Source of the DNA: Winogradskyella marincola
GTDB taxonomy: Bacteria > Bacteroidota > Bacteroidia > Flavobacteriales > Flavobacteriaceae
DNA: 64,000 nucleotides
Direction: 5' to 3'
NCBI RefSeq assembly: GCF_029624125.1
Contig: NZ_JARSBN010000002.1
Span: forward strand, 62,001-126,000
The translations under genes were made by a program, and so were the position numbers. The notes under the pieces were generated by a model that saw nothing but the letters and a program-made list of their open reading frames with translations, made no database searches and was not told where the DNA came from. Positions 43,998 to 53,270 of this stretch are shown here, piece by piece (position 1 is the first letter of the stretch; each line of letters begins with the position of its first letter).

Positions 43998-46535
43998 TTA
44001 AAAGTTAACTCTAAGACCTACACTGTAAGTTCTTCCTGGACCAAAATAAACTTGCGCTGTTGAAGCTGTACCGTCTATATCATTAGCATCTGAAACATAC
44101 TCTGTGTTAAACACGTTGTTAATTTTACCTGTTAAAGTAGCCTCAAATGATCCCATTTGGAAGGTATGTCTCATACCTAAATCAAATAAACCAAAATCTG
44201 GAAGTTTCCAAACATCGTTTGTATTGTTACTACTTCTATTTGTTACATCATAAGAAGCGTAGTTATCTCCTGCAAAGTTATAATCAAAATAAATATTAGA
44301 TTTTGGTGCTAATTTGTAATCAGCTCCTAAAGCAAATGTAGTTTGTGCAGCATCACCTACTTTAATACCATCTGCATATACTTCTATAGGATCTCCTACT
44401 TGCTCACCTGCTTGGTCTCTTACGATTGCAGAAACGTTGCTTTTCCATTTCCAGTCACCTAATGAAGCCATACCTGTAACAGTTAACTCATCAGTTGCTT
44501 TATATCTAAAATCTAATTCTATACCTTGGTGTAATGCGTCTATACCTAAAACATTGTAGAAAAAGATATCGTCACCTGTTCCTATTGATCCTGAATAAGA
44601 TTTATCTAACCAGTTTGTGTAATAAATGTTTACGTTAGCGCTTAATTTTTCGCTACGGTAACCATATCCTAATTCTGCACTAAATACTTTTTCATTAACT
44701 GCATCTTCGTTAGCATCTATACCATCTTCATCTAAAAATACAGAATCTAAAAACGGAGGTCTTGAGAAGTAACCTACATTAACAAAAATATTGTTGTTAG
44801 CGTCTAAGTTGTAGTTACCACCACCTTTGAAACCATATCCTAAAAAGTCTACAGCGTCTGATGATCTACTACCTGTTATAGTATTGTTCATAAACTCCTT
44901 TTGTTTATAACTACTGTTAGAAACATCAGCAGCAACAAAGATATTGAAGGCATCAGTAACCTGATATTCTGCTTGACCAAAAAGTCCGTATCTTATTACT
45001 ATACCATCATAGTCTTTATTGTACTTATCACCAACTTTTAATGGTTTTCCAAAAGCAAATGTATCTGTTTCGTTATCTAAGAAGAATTGACCTCCTAATA
45101 AATCATCTACTTGGTACCAGTGAGAACCTACATAGTAACGACCATCAAAACCACCTGAGATTGTTAACGCGTCATTAACTCTGTTTTTGTAAGTAGATAA
45201 AACACCAAACCATTCGTGAGAGTTTCTAGAAGAAGAGATAATATCTGTAGATCCGTTTACACCATTAGCCCTGTTTTCTTCAACGATTCTATCAAAATCT
45301 ATTGGTTGTAAACCTGAAGATCCTATTCTGTATTCATCAGAACCGATTTTAGTTCCTTCATCTCTTCTACCTCCACCAGAACCGAAAGAAGCGTAAACTG
45401 CAGTAGATAAAGCCGACTTTTCATTTATATTCCATAAGTGGTTTATAGACATTTGTGGCTTGTGGTAAAAGTTGAATGATTGGTGGTAAACCTCACCATT
45501 TTTATATCCCCAATCTTTGTTAGCTCTTCTTGGTCCTGAGTCCGTTGCTTGAAGCTCTGCTATTGTAGAACGGTTATAACGTTGACCATGCTCTTGCTGA
45601 GCACCAAAAGCAGTAAAAGATAATCTGTGAGCATCATTTATTTGTTGAGATAAACTAACAAAATAATTGTATCCTGAAAACTCTGTACCGTCTACATAAC
45701 CTTCACCGCCAATTTTTGAAGCACTAACTGTAGCAGCAAATCCTTTGTCTGTAAGACCTGTTGAGTAAGTCATTCCGTATTTTAAATAACCATTGTTACC
45801 TACGCTAGACGTAATACTTCCTCCTTTTACAGCATCTGTAGTTTTAGTGATAATATTTATAGTACCACCTACAGAAGATACAGCTACTTTAGAAGCACCT
45901 AATCCTCTCTGAACCTGCATTGTTGATGTTACATCACCTAATCCTGCCCAGTTACTCCAGTATACTGCACCATTTTCCATGTCATTTACAGGTACACCAT
46001 TGATCATTACAGCAACGTTTTCAGAATCAAAACCTCTTAAGTTGATTCTACCATCACCATAACCACCACCAGCTCTTGTAGCATAAACACCTGGTGTGCT
46101 TTTTAAAATTTCTGGAAATTCTTGAGTACTTAACTTTAAAGCAATCTCACTAGACTTAATAGTAGAAACTGCAACAGGAGTCTTTCTGTCAACTGCAACA
46201 GATGCTACAATCATTATTTCATCAAGACCAACCTCACTAGATACTAAAGTTATTGTACCTAAATCTGCGTCTCCATTGTAAGCTATAGTTTGGCTAACAT
46301 AACCTACATAAGAGATTACAACCTCACCAGAACCAGACTCTGCAGTAATTGTAAAATTACCATCAAAATCAGTTGTAGTACCATTGGTAGTCCCTTTTAC
46401 TATAACATTAGCTCCAGGTAATGGCGAATTCATATCACCATCAATCACTTTACCTTTAATGGTACTTTGAGCATACATAACTGTTGAGAACAATGTCAAA
46501 ACAGCAATACATAAAAATTGATTAATTTTTTTCAT
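43998..46535 (-). CDS. TonB-dependent receptor with carboxypeptidase-like N-terminal domain
   Basis: An 845-residue outer-membrane receptor. Signal peptide MKKINQFLCIAVLTLFSTVM; CarboxypepD_reg_like domain (about 24-100; STIKGKVIDGDMNSPLPGAN); plug (about 120-235; EFPEILKSTPGVYATR, VAVMINGVPVNDMENGAVYW, VQRGLGASKVAVSSVGGTIN); then a 22-strand barrel ending in GLRVNF. It is shorter than SusC proteins (about 1000) and lacks the SusC signature, so it is a general TonB receptor. It forms a two-gene unit with the lipoprotein at 42340. A -7-like box TAATTTTG (46570-46577, minus strand) precedes it. The cargo is unknown. Confidence 0.9.
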   Translation of the reverse strand: MKKINQFLCIAVLTLFSTVMYAQSTIKGKVIDGDMNSPLPGANVIVKGTTNGTTTDFDGNFTITAESGSGEVVISYVGYVSQTIAYNGDADLGTITLVSSEVGLDEIMIVASVAVDRKTPVAVSTIKSSEIALKLSTQEFPEILKSTPGVYATRAGGGYGDGRINLRGFDSENVAVMINGVPVNDMENGAVYWSNWAGLGDVTSTMQVQRGLGASKVAVSSVGGTINIITKTTDAVKGGSITSSVGNNGYLKYGMTYSTGLTDKGFAATVSASKIGGEGYVDGTEFSGYNYFVSLSQQINDAHRLSFTAFGAQQEHGQRYNRSTIAELQATDSGPRRANKDWGYKNGEVYHQSFNFYHKPQMSINHLWNINEKSALSTAVYASFGSGGGRRDEGTKIGSDEYRIGSSGLQPIDFDRIVEENRANGVNGSTDIISSSRNSHEWFGVLSTYKNRVNDALTISGGFDGRYYVGSHWYQVDDLLGGQFFLDNETDTFAFGKPLKVGDKYNKDYDGIVIRYGLFGQAEYQVTDAFNIFVAADVSNSSYKQKEFMNNTITGSRSSDAVDFLGYGFKGGGNYNLDANNNIFVNVGYFSRPPFLDSVFLDEDGIDANEDAVNEKVFSAELGYGYRSEKLSANVNIYYTNWLDKSYSGSIGTGDDIFFYNVLGIDALHQGIELDFRYKATDELTVTGMASLGDWKWKSNVSAIVRDQAGEQVGDPIEVYADGIKVGDAAQTTFALGADYKLAPKSNIYFDYNFAGDNYASYDVTNRSSNNTNDVWKLPDFGLFDLGMRHTFQMGSFEATLTGKINNVFNTEYVSDANDIDGTASTAQVYFGPGRTYSVGLRVNF

Positions 46536-46696
46536 TATGAAATTTAAGTTAATTGGTTTTTCATCAGCGCAAAATTACGCATTACGCTAACTGTAACATT
46601 AACTAAATGTTAACAATTAGTCGCCATGAAGTTAATTGTAAAATCAACAATATTATGCACGCACAATTAAAATTTATTAAAATTTTTTAACAAATC

Positions 46697-48343
46697 TTAA
46701 CAATTTTTCTTATAAAAGTTAACTAATTCTTGTGTAGAAGCGTCATGAGAACCCAAAATATCATTACTTGTAAGCTCGTTTAGAATTGTCTTAGCTAATT
46801 GTTTACCTAGCTCAACACCAAACTGATCATAACTGTATATGTTCCAGATAATGCCTTGTACAAAGATTTTATGCTCGTACATTGCAATTAACTTTCCTAG
46901 ACTTTCTGGTGTTAGTTTTTGAATTAACAGTGAAGTTGTTGGCTTGTTGCCTTCAAAGATTTTAAATGGAAGTAATTTTTGTTTTTCTTCTTCAGAGAGT
47001 GTTGTTTTTTCTAGCTCTGCTGATACTTCTGCTTCTGTTTTACCATTCATTAATGCCTCTGTTTGTGCAAAGTAGTTAGACATTAATTTATCATGATGCT
47101 CTTTATTGCCGTGAAGCGATTTAATAAAACCTATAAAATCTGCAGGTATCAATTTAGTACCTTGATGTATCAATTGGAAGAAGGCATGCTGTGAGTTTGT
47201 ACCTGGTTCTCCCCAAATTATAGTACCAGTTTGATAATTCACATTATCTCCTGCTCTATCTACATACTTACCGTTACTTTCCATTATACCTTGTTGCAAA
47301 TAGGTAGCAAACTGATTAAGATATTGCGTGTATGGTATAATTGCTTCACTTTCGGCATTAAAAAAGTTATTGTACCAAACTGTTAGCAATGCGGAAATAA
47401 CTGGAATATTTTCTTCAAAATCGGCTGTTTTAAAATGCTCATCCATTTTATGAGCACCAGATAATAAGCTTTCAAAATTATCGTATCCTATTGCTAAACT
47501 AATAGATAGTCCTACAGCACTCCATAATGAAAAACGACCTCCAACCCAGTCTTTCATTGGGAAGATATTGTCTTCATTAATACCAAATGCTTTTACACTC
47601 TCTATATTAGTAGAAACAGCAACAAAATGTTTAGCAATTGCTTCTTCTGGTAAAGTTTCTAAAAACCAAGCTCTAATAGAGTTAGCATTAGATAGAGTCT
47701 CTTGTGTTGTAAATGTTTTTGAAACAATAACGAATAAGGTTGTTTCAGGGTTTAAGTGTTTAATAACCTCTTTGTAATGGTCTCCATCTACATTACTTAC
47801 AAAATGTGTATTTAAATGATTTTTGTAATACTGCAGAGAATCTACTACCATAGCTGGCCCAAGGTCTGAGCCTCCTATTCCAATATTTACAATATCTGTT
47901 ATTGATTTTCCGGTGTGTCCTTTATGACTACCACTTACTACAGTATCGGTAAAATCTTTGATTTTTTGTTTTACCTCATAAATACCTGGCATTACATTAA
48001 CACCTTCTACAAAAACCTCAGCATCTTGTTTGGCTCTCAGTGCTGTATGCAACACTGCTCTCCCTTCTGTTGCGTTAATGATATCACCTTCAAAATACTT
48101 TGAAATAGCATCCTTTAAATCCACCTCATTAGCCAGCTCAATTAGAGAATTGAGTGTTTCTTTGGTAATTCTATTTTTTGAAAAATCTACATAAAAATCC
48201 TCCCACTCAACTGTAAGCTCTTCTGCTCTTTTTGGGTTAGACTCAAAAAGTTCCTTTAAATGCGTAGTTTTAATGGTCTCAAAATGGGCTTGTAATTTTT
48301 TCCAAGATTCTGTTGCGGTTGGGTTTGTAGATTTAAGTGCCAT
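46697..48343 (-). CDS. pgi: Glucose-6-phosphate isomerase
   Basis: A 548-residue cytosolic isomerase of glucose-6-P and fructose-6-P. The family motifs [67 protein letters not shown] and [14 protein letters not shown] are intact, including the catalytic Glu (ESNGK) and His (SQHAFF). Its start overlaps the stop of the M23 peptidase gene (TAATG), so it is the last gene of the operon that begins with DUF3108. Confidence 0.97.
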   Translation of the reverse strand: MALKSTNPTATESWKKLQAHFETIKTTHLKELFESNPKRAEELTVEWEDFYVDFSKNRITKETLNSLIELANEVDLKDAISKYFEGDIINATEGRAVLHTALRAKQDAEVFVEGVNVMPGIYEVKQKIKDFTDTVVSGSHKGHTGKSITDIVNIGIGGSDLGPAMVVDSLQYYKNHLNTHFVSNVDGDHYKEVIKHLNPETTLFVIVSKTFTTQETLSNANSIRAWFLETLPEEAIAKHFVAVSTNIESVKAFGINEDNIFPMKDWVGGRFSLWSAVGLSISLAIGYDNFESLLSGAHKMDEHFKTADFEENIPVISALLTVWYNNFFNAESEAIIPYTQYLNQFATYLQQGIMESNGKYVDRAGDNVNYQTGTIIWGEPGTNSQHAFFQLIHQGTKLIPADFIGFIKSLHGNKEHHDKLMSNYFAQTEALMNGKTEAEVSAELEKTTLSEEEKQKLLPFKIFEGNKPTTSLLIQKLTPESLGKLIAMYEHKIFVQGIIWNIYSYDQFGVELGKQLAKTILNELTSNDILGSHDASTQELVNFYKKNC

Positions 48344-49659
48344 TATTGTATATCTGTTGTATTGTCTTCTGTAATTGTGTTTTCTGTTTTTTGAGTTCCG
48401 GTTTCTAAAAAGAAAATATTATCAAGCTGCTGTTTTATTGGCTTGATGTGATCTAAATATTTAGTTTTTAGACTATCTGAAATTGGCTCTGCTTCTGGTA
48501 ATTTTTGTTTAAAAGGATCTACTTGTTTTCCGTTTTTCCAAAAACGATAGCAAACATGCGGACCTCCTGTGTTTCCCGTCATTCCTACCCAACCAATTAT
48601 ATCTCCTTGCCTAACATACTGCCCTTTTTTTACATTTTGAGCTTTCATATGAAGGTATTGCGTAGAGTATGTTGCATTGTGCCTAATCTTTACATATTTG
48701 CCATTACCTCCTCGTCTTGTAGATTCTATAACTGTTCCATTTGCTGTTGCCATAATTGGCGCACCTACAGGTGCTGCAAAGTCTGTTCCCTTGTGAGGTC
48801 TTACTTTGTAACCGTAATAAGCAATTCTTCTATTAAGATTGTAACGAGACGATAATCTACCAAACTTTACTGGCATTTTTAGGAAGGCACGTCTTAAGTT
48901 TTTGGCATCTTCATTAAAGTAATCTACAATGTTTTTAATAGAATCTGTTTTGAACTGAAAAGCATATAACGAATCTCCATTATGCTCAAAATAAGCTGCT
49001 TTTACATTATGAACTCCTGCATATATAGTATCGTTAATATACTTATCTGTGTAAATCACCTTAAACCTATCACCTGGCTGTAAGCGTCTAAAATCTATAG
49101 TCCAGGCATAAATATCATCTGCCATTTTATAAGCCAAAACCTGACTTAGACCTTTATTTTCTAAAGTCTCAGAAATATTATTTTCTATAACACCTGTAGC
49201 TGTTTTTTCTACATAAGTTATAGGTTTTGTACGCGTGTATACTTGTATAGAATCTTTAAAATCTATAACCACATAGTCTTCTAAGTTCTGTTGATAAATG
49301 AAGGTTGTCGGTTTTTGAATACTATCGTTAATTCGTTTTTTATCGAACAATAAAGTGTAGGGTTTACCAACTTGAAGTTTTGTAGCTATATCAAAAGTAT
49401 CTTTAGCTTTTTCTGCTATTTGAAATATTTCTGGATAGCCAATATTGTTTCGTTCTAAGATAATACCAAAAGTATCTCCTCTTCTTACTGTATCTCTTTT
49501 GAATTCGAATTTTTTTAGGTCAAACCCAAATTCTAATATTTTTTCTTCTTGCTTCTGCTCTGCAACTTCCTTTTTATAGTTTTCTGCTGAATTATCCTCT
49601 TTACATGCAACAAAAAACATCGCAAAAACAGCAAGTACTATTAATCCTTTTAAACGCAT
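48343..49659 (-). CDS. M23 family peptidoglycan metallopeptidase, lipoprotein
   Basis: A 438-residue lipoprotein ([14 protein letters not shown]). An N-terminal region with LysM/OapA-like parts (about 50-110; [19 protein letters not shown], a LysM-type motif) precedes a Csd3-like domain and the M23 LytM peptidase (about 280-385). The zinc ligands are visible: His and Asp in [16 protein letters not shown], and His in [10 protein letters not shown]; the catalytic His is in TQYLHMKAQ. It should cut peptide cross-links of peptidoglycan in the periplasm. It shares a TAATG overlap with pgi and follows kynA by 10 bases. Confidence 0.92.
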   Translation of the reverse strand: MRLKGLIVLAVFAMFFVACKEDNSAENYKKEVAEQKQEEKILEFGFDLKKFEFKRDTVRRGDTFGIILERNNIGYPEIFQIAEKAKDTFDIATKLQVGKPYTLLFDKKRINDSIQKPTTFIYQQNLEDYVVIDFKDSIQVYTRTKPITYVEKTATGVIENNISETLENKGLSQVLAYKMADDIYAWTIDFRRLQPGDRFKVIYTDKYINDTIYAGVHNVKAAYFEHNGDSLYAFQFKTDSIKNIVDYFNEDAKNLRRAFLKMPVKFGRLSSRYNLNRRIAYYGYKVRPHKGTDFAAPVGAPIMATANGTVIESTRRGGNGKYVKIRHNATYSTQYLHMKAQNVKKGQYVRQGDIIGWVGMTGNTGGPHVCYRFWKNGKQVDPFKQKLPEAEPISDSLKTKYLDHIKPIKQQLDNIFFLETGTQKTENTITEDNTTDIQ

Positions 49660-49669
49660 TAATTGCTAA

Positions 49670-50602
49670 TTAAATATTATTTCCCCAATTCTCTAATTCC
49701 TCTTCTGACCATAAATCTGGAAAGAAAATACGTCTTTGATATCTTGGGTGCATGTATTTTTTCCAGTCACTTCCTCCTGTAGCTTCTCCATCACCCATAC
49801 CACTCTCAATGTAGTGTCTTGCCGCATTGTAATGCGCCATTACCCATGTTACATTTACTGTATAATCAAAATGACGCATCGCTTTTACAAGATCTTTGTC
49901 TTTTTGATCTTCTTCTGGCAGCTCCTTAAAGCGTGTCCATAGATTTTTGGTATTGTATTTTTCCATAAATCTTAAGAACTCTTCTTTGTAGCGCTTTTCA
50001 AAATTAACTAAAAGTGTAGATTTTTTTCCTGTGCTATGATCTTTTCCTGCAGCTTGCCAATACAAATGCTCAAAAGCATGAGTATATGGTGTATTTCTAT
50101 CTATATTAGCTCTAAACCTATAATCTATAAGATTAATTAACTCCGTTGAAGCAAATTCTATAAGCCTATACTGTGCACTTTGAAATCCGCTGGCTGGTGT
50201 TAATGTATATCTAAACTTCATATACTGCTCAACTTCCATACCTTCTCTCATAATATTGAAAGACGTAGTGAGCATATCAAAATAACGACTTATGCGCATT
50301 ATTTTATTTTCAAAGAAAACAACATTAAGGTCTTCTTTTTCTGCTACTTGAGATATTTCCCAAAGTATCATCTTAAAAATAAGCTCGTTAATTTGATGGT
50401 AAGCTATAAACACCATCTCATCTGGAAGCGTAGTACGCTGTGTCTGAAGACTTAACAACGCATCGGTTTGTATATAATCCCAATATGTAATCGGCTTGCT
50501 ATATAGCAAGCCGTATAAATGGTCATCTGTATCTTGGTCTATTTTAACATACTTCTCTTGAAGTTGTTTTAAAATCTCATCGAAATTTGGTTGGTCTGAC
50601 AT
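49670..50602 (-). CDS. kynA: Tryptophan 2,3-dioxygenase
   Basis: A 310-residue heme dioxygenase that opens the indole ring of Trp to give N-formylkynurenine, the first step of the kynurenine pathway. Motifs LQTQRTTLPDEMVFIAYHQI, RYTLTPASGFQSAQYRLIE and TWVMAHYNAARHYIESGMG (which carries the heme-ligand His) are present. The Bacteroidota version is longer at the C-terminus than the proteobacterial one, ending GSDWKKYMHPRYQRRIFFP. The following kynurenine genes are not in the window. It starts 3 bases from DUF3108 and is in the same operon as a cell-wall peptidase and pgi. Confidence 0.95.
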   Translation of the reverse strand: MSDQPNFDEILKQLQEKYVKIDQDTDDHLYGLLYSKPITYWDYIQTDALLSLQTQRTTLPDEMVFIAYHQINELIFKMILWEISQVAEKEDLNVVFFENKIMRISRYFDMLTTSFNIMREGMEVEQYMKFRYTLTPASGFQSAQYRLIEFASTELINLIDYRFRANIDRNTPYTHAFEHLYWQAAGKDHSTGKKSTLLVNFEKRYKEEFLRFMEKYNTKNLWTRFKELPEEDQKDKDLVKAMRHFDYTVNVTWVMAHYNAARHYIESGMGDGEATGGSDWKKYMHPRYQRRIFFPDLWSEEELENWGNNI

Positions 50603-50605
50603 AAA

Positions 50606-51400
50606 TTAATTATCGTATACTATCGGAAAGGAATGTTTCAATCCTTTAAATTGTACTAAATCGGCACGCAGTGAACCAACTGCTAAATCTGCCTTTATCT
50701 TTAGTGGAATTTTATTTTTATCTGCACTGACCCACAAAGTTAAACTTTCTTCTTCTTTAAACACACGTCCAGCCATAACATATGGTCTAAATTTTAAAGA
50801 TTTAACTTTTACTTTAGAGTCATTAATATCTACTTTTACGGTTTCTCTGCCTAAGTACTTGAGCTTAAAGCCATAGTTTTCTTCATCAAAAAACATATTG
50901 GTTTTTATTTCATCACCAATTTTTAGCTCATCTATGTTTATACTATTTCTTAGATAATAGTACATAGACACCATATCTTGCACATCTTTTTCTGTTGAAA
51001 TGGTTTTTGTTTTTTTGTGTTTTTTGTTATTAACAACAGCTTTTTGTTCTTGATGATTAAACTCAATCTCAATATCTTTTGTATGGCCGCCTTCATCAAT
51101 CTTTCTTATAAACTTATATGGCACACCTGTTTCTTTATCAAAATAACTCTCGTAGCGATCTCTTACCTTGAAGAATAGATTAACTGCTCCTGTTGTTTTG
51201 CCTTTACCAACAACATGATATACCGATTTGCCATTAAGCTTTCTTTCATCTACTTTTAAGGTCGCTTCACCTGCCTTAAACCAACCACTATAACTCATCC
51301 TAAACTTAAACCATTCACCAGATTGAAACGCAGTTTCTTGCTCTGGACTTGGTGCCTTAAGACTAATTAAAAAAACTAATATTGTAAGTACGTACTTCAT
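50606..51400 (-). CDS. DUF3108 family secreted protein
   Basis: A 264-residue exported protein (MKYVLTILVFLISLKAPSPE) that is all beta in pattern: EWFKFRMSYSGWFKAGEATL, KVRDRYESYFDKETGVPYKF and LTLWVSADKNKIPLKIKADL match DUF3108, whose fold resembles LolA/LolB-like or OstA-like half-barrels that hold lipids. Its role is not known; envelope work is likely from the M23 peptidase in the same operon. It is the first gene of that operon and has a clear promoter at 51476-51507. Confidence 0.85.
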   Translation of the reverse strand: MKYVLTILVFLISLKAPSPEQETAFQSGEWFKFRMSYSGWFKAGEATLKVDERKLNGKSVYHVVGKGKTTGAVNLFFKVRDRYESYFDKETGVPYKFIRKIDEGGHTKDIEIEFNHQEQKAVVNNKKHKKTKTISTEKDVQDMVSMYYYLRNSINIDELKIGDEIKTNMFFDEENYGFKLKYLGRETVKVDINDSKVKVKSLKFRPYVMAGRVFKEEESLTLWVSADKNKIPLKIKADLAVGSLRADLVQFKGLKHSFPIVYDN

Positions 51401-51475
51401 AATTTTGCGATTTGTAAATTTAACTAATGTTACTCAATTTTCGGGTTACATTTAACTTAAATACAATTACTATTC

Positions 51476-51507
51476 CAAATCTATTAAAACCCTGAAATAC
51501 AAGCAAA
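51476..51507 (-). promoter_or_regulatory. Promoter for the DUF3108-kynA-M23-pgi operon
   Basis: On the minus strand: TTTG (51507-51504), 20 bases, TAGATTTG (51483-51476). Both boxes match the Bacteroidota consensus. The leader would be about 70 bases. Confidence 0.7.
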
Positions 51508-51540
51508 AACATTAGGTTAATTTATTGTTTTTTGTTTCAA

Positions 51541-51677
51541 CACTCGTAACTATGGTATTTACGAGCACAAAAAAGCAAAACATAAAACATCTTGTAATAA
51601 TCGCTTATTACGATCTAAGACATAGGTAGCATGTGTATTAGCGCGCTTAGAACAAAAGACTAAACGCGCTTTTTTTT
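51541..51677 (+). ncRNA. Candidate small RNA with three hairpins and a terminator
   Basis: The 279-base gap before hpd holds three perfect hairpins in a row: CTCGTAA / TTACGAG (51543-51565), GTAATAA-TCGC-TTATTAC (51594-51611), and AGCGCG.TTAG / CTAA.CGCGCT (51640-51670), the last one followed by eight T (51670-51677). The T-run is on the plus strand, while both neighbouring genes are on the minus strand, so the hairpin would end a plus-strand transcript. The stretch lies upstream of the DUF3108 promoter and so is not its leader. No good promoter was found before 51541. It may instead be only an hpd 3' structure. Confidence 0.35.
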
Positions 51678-51679
51678 AT

Positions 51680-52840
51680 TTATAACGTTCCTCGTTTTTC
51701 TTGTTCTCTCTCTATAGATTCAAACAATGCTTTAAAGTTACCTGCACCAAAACCTCTTGCTCCCATACGTTGAATAATCTCGAAGAATAACGTTGGTCTA
51801 TCTTCAACTGGCTTTGTAAAAATTTGAAGCAAATAACCTTCCTCATCGGCATCTATCATTATACCAAGTGATTTTAAGGTTTCAATATCCTCTCGCAATT
51901 CGTGACTAAACTCTTCTAATCGTCCTGGTACAGCTCTATAATATTCTTCTGGCGGAATAGACAAAAATTCCACTCCTCGTTTACGCATATCTGATACCGT
52001 TTTTATAATATCGTCCGTTGCAACAGCTATATGTTGTACTCCTGGTCCTTCGTAAAAATCTAAATATTCCTCAATCTGTGAACGCTTTTTACCTTCAGCT
52101 GGTTCATTAATTGGGAATTTTATTCTTCCGTTGCCATTACTCATCACTTTACTCATTAATGCTGAGTATTCAGTATGAATTTGCTTATCATCAAACGATA
52201 AGAAGTTAACAAATCCCATAACGTCTTCGTACCATTTTACCCAAGTATTCATTTCGCCCCAACCTACGTTGCCTACCATATGATCTACGTATTTAAGACC
52301 TACTGGCTCAGGATTATAATCTGACTCCCACTTTTCGAACTTAGGCATAAAGACTCCGTTATAATTTTTGCGCTCTACAAACATGTGCACGGTTTCGCCA
52401 TAAGTGTAAATTCCTGCTCTTACAACCTCCCCAAACTCATCAGTTTCTACTGTTGGCTCCATATAAGATTTTGCACCACGTTTTGTGGTTTCTTCGTAAG
52501 ATTTGCGAGCATCTTCTACCCAAAGTGCTACAACTTTAACACCATCACCATGCTTTACGATATGATCGTTAATTGGATGCTGAGAATTTAATGGTGTAGT
52601 TAGCACTAATCTTATCTTGTCTTGCTTTAACACATAAGACACAGTGTCTTTACTACCCGTTTCTAAACCTTTGTAAGCATACGACTGAAAACCAAATGCT
52701 GTTTTGTAAAAGTGAGCAGCCTGCTTGGCATTACCTACATAAAATTCCACATAGTCTGTTCCTAATAAGGGAAGGAAATCTTGTGCTCCTTCAAATATTT
52801 TTTCTAATCCGTAGTTTACTGATTTTATTTCTTTACTCAT
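51680..52840 (-). CDS. hpd: 4-hydroxyphenylpyruvate dioxygenase
   Basis: A 386-residue non-heme iron enzyme that turns 4-hydroxyphenylpyruvate into homogentisate in tyrosine breakdown. Two VOC domains: the N-terminal one (about 20-160) and the catalytic C-terminal one (about 175-365). Iron ligands: His in YVDHMVGNVGW, His in GVQHIAVATDDI and Glu in LFFEIIQRMGARGFG. The C-terminal helix (GNFKALFESIEREQEKRG) that covers the active site is complete. hmgA, the next enzyme, lies upstream on the same strand, with a four-helix-bundle gene between. Confidence 0.96.
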   Translation of the reverse strand: MSKEIKSVNYGLEKIFEGAQDFLPLLGTDYVEFYVGNAKQAAHFYKTAFGFQSYAYKGLETGSKDTVSYVLKQDKIRLVLTTPLNSQHPINDHIVKHGDGVKVVALWVEDARKSYEETTKRGAKSYMEPTVETDEFGEVVRAGIYTYGETVHMFVERKNYNGVFMPKFEKWESDYNPEPVGLKYVDHMVGNVGWGEMNTWVKWYEDVMGFVNFLSFDDKQIHTEYSALMSKVMSNGNGRIKFPINEPAEGKKRSQIEEYLDFYEGPGVQHIAVATDDIIKTVSDMRKRGVEFLSIPPEEYYRAVPGRLEEFSHELREDIETLKSLGIMIDADEEGYLLQIFTKPVEDRPTLFFEIIQRMGARGFGAGNFKALFESIEREQEKRGTL

Positions 52841-52847
52841 ATCTTTT

Positions 52848-52873
52848 TAGAATAGAGAAGCTAGAATAGAGAA
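52848..52873 (+). repeat. Purine-rich flank, left (TAGAATAGAGAA twice)
   Basis: TAGAATAGAGAA occurs at 52848-52859 and again at 52862-52873, joined by GC. It is matched by an inverted tract at 53236-53262 on the other side of the four-helix-bundle gene. It begins 8 bases upstream of the hpd start codon. Confidence 0.75.
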
Positions 52874-52883
52874 AAAAGATGAC

Positions 52884-53234
52884 TTATAATTTATTTTGAA
52901 AACTCATTGTCATTTTTTGAAACTCTGCTATTTTACCTTCAAGTGATTTTAATTGTTCTTTATTTAAATAATTTCTTTTGTTTGCTATTATTAGTTGCGT
53001 TTCAAGTTCGAACGATGAACTTAATGAAATGTCTATAAAATGAGAAAACGACTTGTCTGTTCTTGAAGAACCCTCAGCAATATTGCTTGGAATTGAAACT
53101 GAACACCTGTTAATTTGAGATACCAACCCAAATTTTTCTTCGTTTGGAAAACTTTCAGTTGCTTTAAAAACATCATCTACAATCTCCATCCCTAAACTCC
53201 AAATCTTTAGATTCTTGTAGTTATGTCTTTTCAT
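52884..53234 (-). CDS. Four-helix bundle protein (S23/IVP type)
   Basis: A 116-residue all-helical cytosolic protein. KNLKIWSLGMEIVDDVFKAT, FGLVSQINRCSVSIPSNIAE and SLSSSFELETQLIIA are the family signature of the group once called 23S rRNA intervening-sequence proteins (S23). It is related in fold to Avd, the accessory protein of diversity-generating retroelements. Members are encoded inside 23S rRNA insertions in Leptospira and Coxiella, and as lone genes in Bacteroidota. Its role is unknown. It splits the hpd-hmgA pair and is flanked by inverted purine-rich tracts, which suggests it arrived as a small unit. No reverse transcriptase or rRNA is nearby. Confidence 0.9.
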   Translation of the reverse strand: MKRHNYKNLKIWSLGMEIVDDVFKATESFPNEEKFGLVSQINRCSVSIPSNIAEGSSRTDKSFSHFIDISLSSSFELETQLIIANKRNYLNKEQLKSLEGKIAEFQKMTMSFQNKL

Positions 53235-53235
53235 A

Positions 53236-53262
53236 TACTCATTTCTATTTTCTCGTTTCTAA
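53236..53262 (-). repeat. Purine-rich flank, right (inverted match to the left one)
   Basis: On the minus strand this reads TAGAAACGAGAA, then AA, then TAGAAATGAG. Lined up with the left tract, the pattern TAGAAnnGAGAAnn repeats exactly; only the nn positions and the last bases differ. The two tracts point inward toward the gene, like terminal inverted repeats. Confidence 0.7.
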
Positions 53263-53270
53263 CATCTCAA

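Noticed and set aside
42340..46535. SusC/SusD pair of a polysaccharide utilization locus
   Set aside because: The receptor is too short and lacks SusC marks, and the lipoprotein has no SusD TPR fold.
52884..53234. Diversity-generating retroelement, since Avd is a four-helix bundle
   Set aside because: No reverse transcriptase, template repeat or variable repeat was seen in the surrounding sequence.
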